DNA from: Maritimibacter sp. HL-12
GTDB taxonomy: Bacteria; Pseudomonadota; Alphaproteobacteria; Rhodobacterales; Rhodobacteraceae
Direction of reading: 5' to 3'
Length of the DNA: 64,000 nt
NCBI RefSeq assembly: GCF_900177545.1
Contig: NZ_FXBQ01000001.1
Coordinates: forward strand, 2,946,163-3,010,162
Shown: positions 25,769-35,348 of the stretch, piece after piece
Numbering within the stretch: the first letter of the stretch is position 1
Layout: every line of letters starts with the position of its first letter
Program-made: the position numbers and the translations under genes
The notes under the pieces: generated by a model
Told to the model about the DNA's origin: nothing
The model's database searches: none
Seen by the model: only the letters and a program-made list of their open reading frames with translations

Positions 25769-26989
25769 ATGCATGTTCTCTACTTCCACCAGCACTTTTC
25801 GACACCGCAAGGATCGGCCGGCACGCGGTCCTATGAGATGGCGCGGGCGCTACTGCGTGCGGGCCACAGCGTCACGATGGTTTGCGGCCGCTATGCACAG
25901 GGCACGACCGGGCTGACTGCCCCGTTCACGAAAGGTCGCCGGCGCGGCGGTGTTGACGGGATAGACGTGATCGAGTTCAACCTCGATTACGGAAATCACA
26001 TGGGGTTTGCGCAGCGCGTCGCGGTCTTTGCGAAATTTGCGCTTGGCTCGATCGGGGTTGCGCTGCGCGAGCCCGCAGATGTCGTGTTTGCCACATCAAC
26101 GCCGCTGACCGCCGGAATCCCCGGCATTTTCGCACGATGGCTGAGGCGCAAACCCTTCGTGTTCGAGGTGCGCGATCTGTGGCCGGAACTGCCCAGGGCG
26201 ATGGGGGCCATCACCAACCCGGTGGTTCTGTGGCTCATGTCGGCGCTGGAATGGGCCTCCTACCGCTCGGCCAACCGTCTGATCGGGCTGTCTCCCGGGA
26301 TCGTCGCGGGGATCGCCGCGCGCGGCGTTGACAAATCACGCATCGCGATGGTGCCCAACGGCTGCGACCTTGAGTTGTTCGCCGCCCCGCAAGACGCCTG
26401 GCGCCCCGAAGGCGTGCACGACGATCAATTGCTTGCCATCTTCACCGGAGCGCATGGCCCCGCCAATGGCCTTGATGCGGTGCTGAATGCCGCTGCGGTG
26501 CTGAAAGACCGTGGCCGCGACGATATCCGGATCGCCCTGGTCGGTCAGGGGAGGGTGAAGCCGGCCTTGCAGGCGCGCGCACGTGCCGAGGCGCTGGACA
26601 ATGTCCTGTTCCTCGACCCGGTCCCGAAGACCCGGCTCACAGGCCTGATGGCCGGCGCGGATCTCGGGCTTCAGATCCTGCGAAACGTGCCCGCCTTCTA
26701 CTACGGCACCTCTCCGAACAAGTTCTTCGACTACATCTCGGCGGGGTTGCCGGTGCTGAACACCTATCCGGGCTGGCTGGCCGGGTTGATCACCGACCAC
26801 GACTGTGGCTTTGCCGTTCCGCCCGACGATCCGGACGCCTTCGCCGACGCCCTGATCGTGGCGGCGCAAGACCGTGCCGCCCTTGCCGGAAAGGGAAAGA
26901 ACGCCCGCGCGCTCGCGGAAATCCGCTTCGCGCGCGCCAAGCTGTCGGATGACTGGGTGGCCTGGGTGACCGCTGCCGTGAGGGATTAG
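25769..26989 (+). CDS. GT4 family glycosyltransferase (WbuB-like)
   Basis: A 406-residue retaining GT-B glycosyltransferase. Seen: YFHQHFSTPQGSAGTRSYEMA near the N-terminus (acceptor-side Gly-rich loop), FVFEVRDLWPELP near 130, VPNGCDLELF near 195, and the donor-binding SPNKFFDYISAGLPVLNT near 315. The sequence resembles WbuB-type enzymes adding an amino sugar to the lipid-linked unit. The start ATG follows the heparinase stop by 2 bp, so they are co-translated. Its 3' end overlaps the convergent spike operon by 4 bp. Confidence 0.92.
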   Translation: MHVLYFHQHFSTPQGSAGTRSYEMARALLRAGHSVTMVCGRYAQGTTGLTAPFTKGRRRGGVDGIDVIEFNLDYGNHMGFAQRVAVFAKFALGSIGVALREPADVVFATSTPLTAGIPGIFARWLRRKPFVFEVRDLWPELPRAMGAITNPVVLWLMSALEWASYRSANRLIGLSPGIVAGIAARGVDKSRIAMVPNGCDLELFAAPQDAWRPEGVHDDQLLAIFTGAHGPANGLDAVLNAAAVLKDRGRDDIRIALVGQGRVKPALQARARAEALDNVLFLDPVPKTRLTGLMAGADLGLQILRNVPAFYYGTSPNKFFDYISAGLPVLNTYPGWLAGLITDHDCGFAVPPDDPDAFADALIVAAQDRAALAGKGKNARALAEIRFARAKLSDDWVAWVTAAVRD

Positions 26990-27306
26990 ATATCGACCAC
27001 CGGTTCAACCCGCGACAGACCGCAGCGCGTCATCAGGGTTTCAAACTGGCTGGCCCGGTTGCTGTCGTCGCGCAGGTCGATCTCGAGGGCTGCGTGAAGC
27101 TCCGGCAGACTGGCGAGCGCTGTTTCCATGTCGCGCACGAACACCGCGTCAGCGGTGGCCCGAAGGCCGAGATGCGTGGCGGGGTCGGTGCCGTCCGGGC
27201 TCAGCGGAACAAGGAAATTGTGCGCCCCCCAGCCAAGCGAAGCGAACAGCGCATCGGCCTTTTCCAGCCAACTCAGCGGCGTGATGATGGAGATCGAATG
27301 TTTCAA
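26986..27306 (-). CDS. Small protein of the spike operon, unknown function
   Basis: 106 residues from a TTG start at 27306 that overlaps the stop of the preceding gene (TTGA), with GGGAGTG 7 nt upstream. No transmembrane or signal segment. It contains LEKADALFASLGWGAHNFLVP and TADAVFVRDMETALASLPEL. I do not recognise a family. As the third gene of an operon headed by a GTA-type spike base protein it may be a spike accessory or assembly protein; this is inference from position. It ends within 4 bp of the convergent glycosyltransferase stop. Confidence 0.75.
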   Translation of the reverse strand: MKHSISIITPLSWLEKADALFASLGWGAHNFLVPLSPDGTDPATHLGLRATADAVFVRDMETALASLPELHAALEIDLRDDSNRASQFETLMTRCGLSRVEPVVDI

Positions 27307-28031
27307 AGGCTCACTCCCGTCCTGTCCGCCATCCACCGCTCCAATCGCACGATCTCGGCGAGGCCCGCATCCTCGATTTCAACATAGCCGAACACCTTCC
27401 CGCTCGGGCGGAACTGCCCGTAACAGAAAAACGTGCCTTCGAGGTTGAGGTGCGGGGACGTGTTGGCGAATGCCGTGCCGACGCGCGGGGTCTGCAGGGC
27501 TTCATAAAGGTCGTCCCGGGCATAGCTCGAGGCCGCGCCGTCGATCCTGTCGGTGCCACCGGCGGTGTTCGTGATCGACCCTGCGTCCGACGGGGTGCTC
27601 GCCCCTGCCGCCACGTAGGGCGGAAGTGCCCTCGGGCTTCGGAACGCGCCCCAGGTGACCCGTTCGAAGCGTTGCAGTCCGAGACAGACCGACATCGGCG
27701 CGGCGTAGGAGATCGCGGGAATGACCATGTGATCGTCAACCCCGTCAAACTCGATCCAGGTCAGATCGCCATCCGTGCGCCATGTCGGGCGTGCCGCCGG
27801 GGTGGCCTGAGTGGCATGGTGCGCATTGCCGGACTTGTCGAGCACCAACCCCACGGGATCGCCATCCGCCGCCACGGGGATCGTGCCGGCCGCGTCCTGG
27901 AACAGCGCCGAAAGGTCGGAAAGGTCATACCACGCGCCGGGACTGCCACCCCGAAACAACCAGCCCGGATGCCATCCGGCGCGGGCGCGCACCGGCGCGG
28001 ACAGGAGCGAAAAGTCGGTGACGAATTTCAT
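27303..28031 (-). CDS. LamG/ConA-like phage- or GTA-type adhesin (putative second head-spike protein)
   Basis: A 242-residue protein without a signal peptide. The N-terminal region carries a motif common in phage and GTA receptor-binding proteins: GAWYDLSDLSALFQDAAGT, then DKSGNAHHATQ and WIEFDGVDDHM (about residues 30-100), after which comes a beta-rich ConA/LamG-like part. The ATG at 28031 overlaps the stop of the spike base gene (ATGA). In Rhodobacter capsulatus the spike base gene (rcc01079, GhsA) is followed by a second spike gene (rcc01080, GhsB). By position and style this protein fills that role; whether it is orthologous cannot be judged by eye. Confidence 0.75.
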   Translation of the reverse strand: MKFVTDFSLLSAPVRARAGWHPGWLFRGGSPGAWYDLSDLSALFQDAAGTIPVAADGDPVGLVLDKSGNAHHATQATPAARPTWRTDGDLTWIEFDGVDDHMVIPAISYAAPMSVCLGLQRFERVTWGAFRSPRALPPYVAAGASTPSDAGSITNTAGGTDRIDGAASSYARDDLYEALQTPRVGTAFANTSPHLNLEGTFFCYGQFRPSGKVFGYVEIEDAGLAEIVRLERWMADRTGVSL

Positions 28032-28291
28032 GCCAGCACCAGGGCATGGATGCCGGTGGCGGTTGTGCCGGTCGCCCGCACCTGGCGCACCCCGACCGGC
28101 AGGATCGAGAAATCGGCCACGACAATGCTGCGCGTTTCGCCCGCGACCGTAACCAGACTGATCTCGCCGCCGGTCTCGACATAGAGTCCAAGCGCCACAT
28201 AGGGCAGATCGGCAGAATCCTCCGGGGTGACGGGCAGCGCGTCGGTGGCAGGGCCGGAAAGCGAGGGGGCACGGTTGGCAAAGGGGTTCAT
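28028..28291 (-). CDS. GTA-type head spike base protein (RCAP_rcc01079 / GhsA family)
   Basis: An 87-residue protein with the family layout: an N-terminal MNPFANRAPSLSGPATDAL, the TPEDSADLPYVALGLYVET segment with the conserved 'D-LP-A-LYV' pattern, and a C-terminal VRQVRATGTTATGIHALV strand. In R. capsulatus the relative forms the base of gene transfer agent head spikes that bind the recipient's polysaccharide capsule. A good AGGAG site lies 5 nt before the start. It heads the operon 28291 to 26986, divergent from the sugar transferase gene across 124 bp and embedded in capsule genes. Confidence 0.82.
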   Translation of the reverse strand: MNPFANRAPSLSGPATDALPVTPEDSADLPYVALGLYVETGGEISLVTVAGETRSIVVADFSILPVGVRQVRATGTTATGIHALVLA

Positions 28292-28415
28292 GGGCGCTCC
28301 TGTTCATGTTGGCCGGCGCAGGGATGCGTCGCCGATTGGTGTCGGCGGAAATGTCGAACAAGTTGATTTCGATTTGCCGATCCACGGGCGCGCAAGGGGA
28401 AGAAGGCGTTAACCC

Positions 28416-29009
28416 ATGAAACATGTGCTGGATGTGCTCGGGGCTGGCGTGGGCTTGGTGGTGTTCTCGCCCGTCCTGTTTGCGGTCGGGCTCCTGGTCT
28501 GGCTGCGGATGGGCTGGCCGGTATTCTTCCGCCAGACCCGCCCCGGCCTGCATGGCAAGCCGTTCGAGATGATCAAGTTCCGAACGATGCGCGAGGCGCT
28601 CGATGCCGAGGGCAACCCGCTGCCCGACGCCGAGCGGCTGACCGGGCTGGGACGCTTCCTGCGATCGTCGTCGCTCGACGAGTTGCCCGAGTTGTGGAAC
28701 GTTCTGAAAGGCGACATGAGCTTCGTCGGCCCGCGCCCGCTCTTGATGGAATATCTGCCGCTCTATTCACCCGAACAGGCACGCCGCCACGAGGTTCGGC
28801 CCGGAATAACCGGCTGGGCGCAGATCAACGGCCGCAACGCGATTTCGTGGGAGGAGAGGTTCGCCCTCGATGTCTGGTATGTCGATAACCGGACGATCTG
28901 GCTGGATTTCAAGATCGTCTGGCTGACCGTTCTCAAGGTGGTGCGGCGGGAAGGGATCTCGGCGGCGGGGGAGGCGACGATGTATCCATTCGAAGGGATA
29001 GGGAAATGA
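28416..29009 (+). CDS. Phosphoglycosyl transferase (PglC-like), initiates the repeat unit
   Basis: A 197-residue bacterial sugar transferase (PF02397) of the short, monotopic PglC form. It moves a phospho-sugar from a UDP-sugar to undecaprenyl phosphate. Seen: a re-entrant membrane helix at residues 1-28, RMGWPVFFRQTRPGLHGKPF, the FKFRTM-type IKFRTMR motif near 50, the catalytic Asp-Glu in SSLDELPELWNVLKGDMSFVGPRPL (about 85-110), and RPGITGWAQINGRN. It is overlapped by the acyltransferase start (ATGA) and begins a bacillosamine-type gene set. Confidence 0.93.
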   Translation: MKHVLDVLGAGVGLVVFSPVLFAVGLLVWLRMGWPVFFRQTRPGLHGKPFEMIKFRTMREALDAEGNPLPDAERLTGLGRFLRSSSLDELPELWNVLKGDMSFVGPRPLLMEYLPLYSPEQARRHEVRPGITGWAQINGRNAISWEERFALDVWYVDNRTIWLDFKIVWLTVLKVVRREGISAAGEATMYPFEGIGK

Positions 29010-29617
29010 GTATGGCCTTCAACTCGGGCTACGCTGAAAGCGAGGAACTCTTGCAGCTCGGCTTCGCGAGAGTGGGGCACAACGTCAGGATTGCCCGAAA
29101 CTGCACGATAATCGGCTTCGAGCGCATCGCTGTCGGTGACAATGTCAGGATCGACGGCCCGACAACCATTGTCGTTGCCGAAGAGTCATTCGTTGAGATC
29201 GGCTCATACGTTCACATCGGCGGGGGCTGCCATCTGTCCGCAACCGTTCCCCTCCGGCTGGGGGATTTCTCCGGGTTATCGCAAGGTGTGCGGATATTCA
29301 CTGCGACCGACGACTATTCCGGAAAAACCCTTACCAATCCTATGGTTCCGGCAAGGTACAAGCGCATTGAAACCGGTCCGGTGATATTGGGGCGGCACGT
29401 AATCGTCGGGGCCGGAACCGTTATCCTGCCCGGTGCCTGCATCGGTGAAGGCAGCAGCGTCGGGGCACTCTCCTTGGTATCCCGCCCGTTGCCGGAATGG
29501 CAGGTCTGTGCGGGAACACCCTGCAGGGCGCTGAAGGCCCGTGAAAAGGACCTGTTGTCTCTGGAGAGGGAACTTCGCGCCGAGGACAGCGGTGTGGCCA
29601 GCCCGTTCAAGGGATAA
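29006..29617 (+). CDS. Left-handed beta-helix N-acyltransferase (VioB/4-amino-sugar type)
   Basis: A 203-residue hexapeptide-repeat transferase. Repeats run from about residue 22 (VGHNVRIARNCTIIG) to 165. The segment FTATDDYSGKTLTNPMVP near 97-114 is typical of acyltransferases acting on nucleotide-linked 4-amino-4,6-dideoxy sugars. It would use acetyl- or another acyl-CoA on the amine made by the neighbouring aminotransferase. The start overlaps the sugar transferase stop (ATGA); the aminotransferase follows after 3 bp. The exact acyl group is unknown. Confidence 0.88.
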   Translation: MSMAFNSGYAESEELLQLGFARVGHNVRIARNCTIIGFERIAVGDNVRIDGPTTIVVAEESFVEIGSYVHIGGGCHLSATVPLRLGDFSGLSQGVRIFTATDDYSGKTLTNPMVPARYKRIETGPVILGRHVIVGAGTVILPGACIGEGSSVGALSLVSRPLPEWQVCAGTPCRALKAREKDLLSLERELRAEDSGVASPFKG

Positions 29618-29620
29618 TCC

Positions 29621-30751
<1,131 letters not shown>

Positions 30752-30942
30752 GGCCGATCGCAGGGCAACGGATCAGGGCCCTGTCCGGCGTCGGGCCTGC
30801 CCCGCTCGAGCCGGGGTCTGCGTCAGGCGCGATAGTGGTCCCTCCCGATTATTTTCCTTGGCCATGATCTCAAGTCGGGTTTATGCTCAAACTACTATAG
30901 GTTGTGTAATGGTCTGTTGAGTCTTCTTTTAGAGGATCCTTG

Positions 30943-32886
30943 ATGATCACGAAACCGATCAGGTTTTTGCTTGAACTGGCCGACGCCCCGCGGAGGGTGA
31001 AAGGCCAGATCGTGCTTGCGCTCGATACCGCGCTCGTCCTGATCGGCCTCTACACGGTGCTCGCGCTGCGGTTCGAGGATCCGGCGTTTCTCAACCGCGC
31101 CCCGCAGGGCTACACCGCGCTGTTCGCCGCGATGGCGGTTGCAACGCCGGCGAGCCTCATCCTGCTCCAGATCCCCCGCATCAAGCTCGGCACGCTGGAA
31201 GGCCGGGCGATTCTGCGGATCGTCTTTGCGGCCGGCATTCTGGGCTTGATCCTGATCGCGGCAGGTGCCTTGCTCCAGGTCCTCGTGCCGCGCTCTGTCC
31301 CTTTCGCCTTCGCCGCCCTGTTCTTTGCCTCGGCCTTGATGATGCGGGTTGCCGGGGTTCAACTGGTCACCCACGCCGCCGATCACGACGGTGCCGCCGA
31401 CAGGGTCGCGATCTATGGAGCCGGCGCCGCCGGGATCCAGCTTGCGTCCTCGCTTCGCCAGTCGCGCGAGTTGCGCCCGGTCTTCTTCGTCGATGACGAT
31501 CCGAAGCTGCGCGGCGTGATGGTCGCGGGGTTGCCGGTCTTTGCCCCGAATCTCCTGCGCGAAAAACTCGATCGTCACCAGCTCGCCCACGTGCTGCTCG
31601 CCATGCCCTCGGCACCGCCGCACCGGGTAAAGGCGATCGCCGACGCGGTTGGCAGCCTCGGGGTCGAGGTTCGCTCTTTGCCCTCCTACGTCGACATCAT
31701 CGCCCGGAACGAAGGCATTGGCCTGCGCACCGTCGAACCGGGCGAGCTTCTCGGCCGCGGCGTGGTGAACCTCGACGCCCCGGATATCGCGAGCACCTAT
31801 GCCGGTCGCGGCGTGATGGTGACCGGGGCAGGCGGCTCGATCGGCTCGGAGTTGTGCCGACAGTTGCTGGAGTGCCGCCCGGTGAGGATCGTGTTGTTCG
31901 AGCAAAGCGAGTACGCGCTCTACGCGATCCATCACGAGCTTGCGCCGCTGGCCGAAGCGTCGGGGATCGGCCTCGTCGCACGCCTCGGGTCGGTGAACGA
32001 CCACGCCCGTGTCGAGTCCGTACTCCTGCAGGAGCGGGTCGATACGATCCTGCATGCGGCGGCCTACAAGCACGTGCCGATGGTCGAAGACAACGAGATC
32101 GAAGGCGCGCGCACCAACGTGCTCGGTACCCGCACCGTGGCGCTCGCCGCGCTCGCCGCGAACGTCGAGCGGTTCGTCCTGATCTCGACCGACAAGGCCG
32201 TGCGCCCGACCAACGTGATGGGGGCGACGAAGCGGCTGGCCGAACTTGTGATCCAGGATCTCGCCACGCGTAGCGCCGAGACGAAATTTTCCATGGTGCG
32301 GTTCGGCAACGTGCTGGGCTCGTCAGGCTCGGTCCTGCCGCTGTTTCAGCGCCAGATCCAGGCCGGCGGTCCGGTCACGGTGACCGACCCGGAGGTGACG
32401 CGCTTTTTCATGACCATCCCCGAGGCGGCCCGGCTGGTGCTGCTGGCAGGGTCCTATGCGCGCGGCGGCGACGTCTTCGTGCTCGACATGGGCCAGCCGG
32501 TGAAGATCATCGACGTGGCCCGGCGCATGATCGAACTGTCCGGTCGGCGGGTCTACGATCCCGCAACCGGATCCGGCGACATCCGGATCGAGATCACCGG
32601 CCTCAGGCCCGGAGAAAAGCGCTATGAAGAGCTTCTGATCGACCACGACAACCTCCGCGACACGCCGCACCCGAAGATCCTGCGCGCCGAGGAACACATG
32701 CTCAGCGAGATCGAGATCAAGGCGATCATCCGCGAGATCGAAGCCGCGATCGAGCATCAGAACCCGGATCGGGTGCGCAAGGTGATCGAGGCGCGGGTGG
32801 ATGGCTATCGCCGCCCGGATCACGCAGCGGTGCAAATCGCGGCAGGGCGGGGCTGCGAATTGCCACCCGCGGCCTTGCCGGCGTAG
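30943..32886 (+). CDS. Membrane-anchored UDP-sugar 4,6-dehydratase (PglF/WbpM/CapD-like)
   Basis: 647 residues: about four N-terminal transmembrane helices (20-125), a CoA-binding-like domain with VAIYGAGAAGIQLASSLR near 150, and the catalytic SDR domain with VMVTGAGGSIGSEL near 290, HAAAYKHVPMVE and STDKAVRPTNVMGATKR (Thr/Asp/Lys and Met-x3-Lys replacing the usual Tyr-x3-Lys). It converts UDP-GlcNAc to the 4-keto-6-deoxy sugar. The start is the ATG at 30943 (AGAGGA 6 nt upstream); a TTG one codon earlier is less likely. The 191-bp leader is AT-rich and may hold its own promoter. Confidence 0.94.
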   Translation: MITKPIRFLLELADAPRRVKGQIVLALDTALVLIGLYTVLALRFEDPAFLNRAPQGYTALFAAMAVATPASLILLQIPRIKLGTLEGRAILRIVFAAGILGLILIAAGALLQVLVPRSVPFAFAALFFASALMMRVAGVQLVTHAADHDGAADRVAIYGAGAAGIQLASSLRQSRELRPVFFVDDDPKLRGVMVAGLPVFAPNLLREKLDRHQLAHVLLAMPSAPPHRVKAIADAVGSLGVEVRSLPSYVDIIARNEGIGLRTVEPGELLGRGVVNLDAPDIASTYAGRGVMVTGAGGSIGSELCRQLLECRPVRIVLFEQSEYALYAIHHELAPLAEASGIGLVARLGSVNDHARVESVLLQERVDTILHAAAYKHVPMVEDNEIEGARTNVLGTRTVALAALAANVERFVLISTDKAVRPTNVMGATKRLAELVIQDLATRSAETKFSMVRFGNVLGSSGSVLPLFQRQIQAGGPVTVTDPEVTRFFMTIPEAARLVLLAGSYARGGDVFVLDMGQPVKIIDVARRMIELSGRRVYDPATGSGDIRIEITGLRPGEKRYEELLIDHDNLRDTPHPKILRAEEHMLSEIEIKAIIREIEAAIEHQNPDRVRKVIEARVDGYRRPDHAAVQIAAGRGCELPPAALPA

Positions 32887-33076
32887 TTGCGCCCACACAT
32901 GCTGTTCCGCCGGCACAAGACAGCCGGCGAGGACGTTGACGGCCTGCCAGCCGCCCGCGCGATTTCAGTGATGCTCTCCCAGTCCAAGGCAAGGGTCGCC
33001 CCATGACCGAGTATTTCCGCAACAGCTCGGGGCCAGTCCTTCCTGAAAGTTTTGCCAATGGGTGCTCGCATGATAA

Positions 33077-33280
33077 CCTGTCGCAAAGAGGTCGCCGCGA
33101 GCTGGGCGGACGAGAAAACAAGAAACCGCCGGCACCGCGACATGGAATGGCGGGGCAGGGGCAGATGTCATGATCCTGGATGGCTACTTCGTGCGCGGCG
33201 AGGTCGAACGCGTCGATCCGCTTGCGGGCGGTCTTGCCACCCGTCACAACGGCAAGGTCGGGGTCGGCCTCAAGTTCTGA
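33077..33280 (+). pseudogene. Remnant: C-terminal tail of an outer-membrane beta-barrel protein
   Basis: In the roughly 500 bp between the dehydratase and the PAP2 gene, one frame is open from 33077 to 33280. It ends with GYFVRGEVERVDPLAGGLAT followed by a Val-Gly-Val-Gly-Leu-Lys-Phe end. A final phenylalanine after alternating hydrophobics is the outer-membrane barrel assembly signal. No plausible start or N-terminal part exists; TAA closes the frame at 33074. It looks like a decayed 3' fragment, perhaps of a polysaccharide-related porin. An internal ATG at 33170 could encode only 36 residues. The rest of 32887-33381 shows nothing convincing. Confidence 0.45.
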
Positions 33281-33381
33281 GCCGCTGGCAGCGGAAGCGA
33301 CCGGGATCGAGACTTGACAAGCGGCCTGATCCATCGGATTGGCCAAGGTGGTGTTTTTGACGTCGTCAGGGGTGGGTTGGC

Positions 33382-34362
33382 ATGAAGGATCTTTTTGCGG
33401 CTACCAAGTCCCTCGGTTTCGCGGGTGCCTTGTTTGGATGCCTGTTCGCGGGATCGGCATCGGCAAGCCCTGCCGAGGGCTTTCCCGCATGGTCCGACAA
33501 CCCCTTCGCCCTCACGCTGTCGGACGATCTGTTCGCCAAGACCGATGAGTTCCGCTTCGAGAAGGCGACGCGGGTATTCAGCGAGTCGATGTCGGGGATC
33601 GGCGACGAGCTTGCCGATATCGCCACCTTCCCGGTGCGCGATCCCTGGACCTTCGGTGCCGCCGCCCTTGGCGTCGGCGCGCTGGTGCTGGTCGATGTGC
33701 CGCTGACCAAGGCCTACCAACAGACCCTTGCGCCCATCGGCGAGAAGATCTCGCCGCCAAGGCTCTCCAACAGCCCTTGGCTGAACTGGTTGGGTCTCGA
33801 CGGGCAATACATGGTCGCCACGGTTGCCGGAACCTACGCCTTCGGCGTGGTGGCCAATGACGAGCGCGCGCAGGTGGCCGCGCTGCTTTCGGGCAAGGCG
33901 CTGACCTATTCCTACCTCACCTCGCATATCCTGCTGAAAGCCGGGTTCGGCCGGATGCGGCCCGAGCCGGACCTCGCGAACTTCACCGTCCCGACCGGCG
34001 ATTACAGCACCAGCCCGTTCGATTTCTTCAAGGCCAATTCGTTCAATCTGAAATCGACGACGCGCGGCACGGCGATGCCGTCGTTCCACTTCACCGCCTA
34101 TTTCTCGATGGCCCGGGTCTATTCCGGCGTCTACGACAATTACCTCATTCCCTATGGCCTTGCCGGTGCCCTCGCACTGCAATCGGCCGAGGACCACAAC
34201 CACTGGGTCTCCGACATGGTGGCGGGCGCGCTGATCGGCACCGGGATCGGCAATGTCGTGCTGCGCAACTACGAAGAGCGCAGGAGCGGCGACCTGCAAG
34301 GCACCTTCATGCCCATCGTGAGCTCGCGTGGCGTCGGCGGCCGGATCGACTTTTCGTTCTGA
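33382..34362 (+). CDS. Periplasmic PAP2 family phosphatase
   Basis: A 326-residue protein with a signal peptide (hydrophobic 9-27, SASASP cleavage region). The PAP2 motifs are present in altered form: KAGFGRMRP (K-x6-RP) near 193, PSFH near 234 in place of PSGH, and AEDHNHWVSDMVAG near 273, which gives the HxxxD pair. It lacks the multi-helix membrane core of undecaprenyl-PP phosphatases, and its barrel-like ending (VGGRIDFSF) is unusual. Placed after the polysaccharide genes, it may dephosphorylate a lipid or sugar phosphate in the envelope; the substrate is inferred. Confidence 0.85.
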   Translation: MKDLFAATKSLGFAGALFGCLFAGSASASPAEGFPAWSDNPFALTLSDDLFAKTDEFRFEKATRVFSESMSGIGDELADIATFPVRDPWTFGAAALGVGALVLVDVPLTKAYQQTLAPIGEKISPPRLSNSPWLNWLGLDGQYMVATVAGTYAFGVVANDERAQVAALLSGKALTYSYLTSHILLKAGFGRMRPEPDLANFTVPTGDYSTSPFDFFKANSFNLKSTTRGTAMPSFHFTAYFSMARVYSGVYDNYLIPYGLAGALALQSAEDHNHWVSDMVAGALIGTGIGNVVLRNYEERRSGDLQGTFMPIVSSRGVGGRIDFSF

Positions 34363-34443
34363 CGCCTGAAAACGCCACCTGCGAAATCCCGACATCAAGG
34401 CCCGACGAGTCATCGTGCACCCGTTCCGCCAGATGCCGGGACG

Positions 34444-35202
34444 TCACTCCTGGTCGTCCGTCTCTTCCGGTTCGATCCGGATGTCGTTCAGGGCCTCCAG
34501 ATCGGGCTCCAGCGGCTCGTCGCCCGCCGGTGCGCCGTGGTAGGAGAGCATGTAGGCGATGATGTCGATATATTGCTGGTCGCTGAACTGGCCCGGGTTG
34601 CTGATCGGCATGGAAACCCGGGTGAATTCGTAGAGCGAGCCGACCGTGCTGCCTTGCCAGTGCCGCATGAAGGCAGTTCCGGCCAGCGGCGGGGCAGGCG
34701 ACATATCGGCCGAATCCGGCGCGCCGTTCATCCGGGTGCCGTGGCAGGCGGCACAGGCACCCTGGTAGATCAGCCGGGCACCGGAGGCCTGTTCCTCGGT
34801 ATAGACCCCGTCCCAGATCGACTGCGAAGCGCCGCCGCCCGGCGGTTCGACCGAAGCCAGAAGCTCCTCCGCCTCGTCCTCCGACAGGGTGCCGAAATCG
34901 TTTTCCCAACTGCTGCGGATGTAGCTCGCCACGGCGGCGATTTCCTCGGCGCCGAAATCGGGGAAAGCGGGCATCGCCTCCAGACCGTAGTGCACGCGCT
35001 GAATGATCAGCGCGGCGTCCGCCAGCCCCTCGTTGCCGGCAAGTTCCGGGAAGGCCGGCGGTTCGCCCACGCCGTCGGACTGGTGGCACGGCGCGCAGTT
35101 TGCCTCGTAGATCTCGGCGCCTTCGTCCTGCGCGCCGGCCGGCGCGGTGACGATGCAGAGCGCCGCAGCCAGAACGCTGGCTGCTCTTGCGGCGATGGTC
35201 AT
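34444..35202 (-). CDS. Periplasmic diheme cytochrome c
   Basis: 252 residues: a signal peptide (AAALCIVTAPAGAQD) and two class I cytochrome c domains with CAPCH near residue 35 and CAACH near 148. Met ligands are likely in AMPAF and in the later VSMPIS stretch. It ends with an acidic tail. The start is the ATG at 35202; the frame upstream lacks a signal sequence. It lies downstream of the Tat-exported flavoprotein on the same strand (147 bp apart) and is its likely electron partner. Confidence 0.92.
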   Translation of the reverse strand: MTIAARAASVLAAALCIVTAPAGAQDEGAEIYEANCAPCHQSDGVGEPPAFPELAGNEGLADAALIIQRVHYGLEAMPAFPDFGAEEIAAVASYIRSSWENDFGTLSEDEAEELLASVEPPGGGASQSIWDGVYTEEQASGARLIYQGACAACHGTRMNGAPDSADMSPAPPLAGTAFMRHWQGSTVGSLYEFTRVSMPISNPGQFSDQQYIDIIAYMLSYHGAPAGDEPLEPDLEALNDIRIEPEETDDQE

Positions 35203-35348
35203 CTTGTCTCTCGCTTGTTGTCGGGTCCGGTTGGGCGCGGTGCCATCCGGAGCGTGGCTCGGGTCGCGGCCGAGGCGGTCGGCCGCGGGATTTTGCGGGG
35301 TGCCGACATCACGCGGCGCGGGCAGGGGGCCCGCGCCGCTGTCACGCA

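Noticed and set aside
26986-28291. Interpretation as a prophage remnant
   Set aside because: No integrase, capsid, portal or lysis genes nearby, and the genes are intact and tightly coupled; a GTA spike operon fits better, though phage origin of the family is not excluded.
33244-34413. 389-codon open frame antisense to the PAP2 gene
   Set aside because: Shadow of the sense gene, which has a signal peptide and PAP2 motifs.
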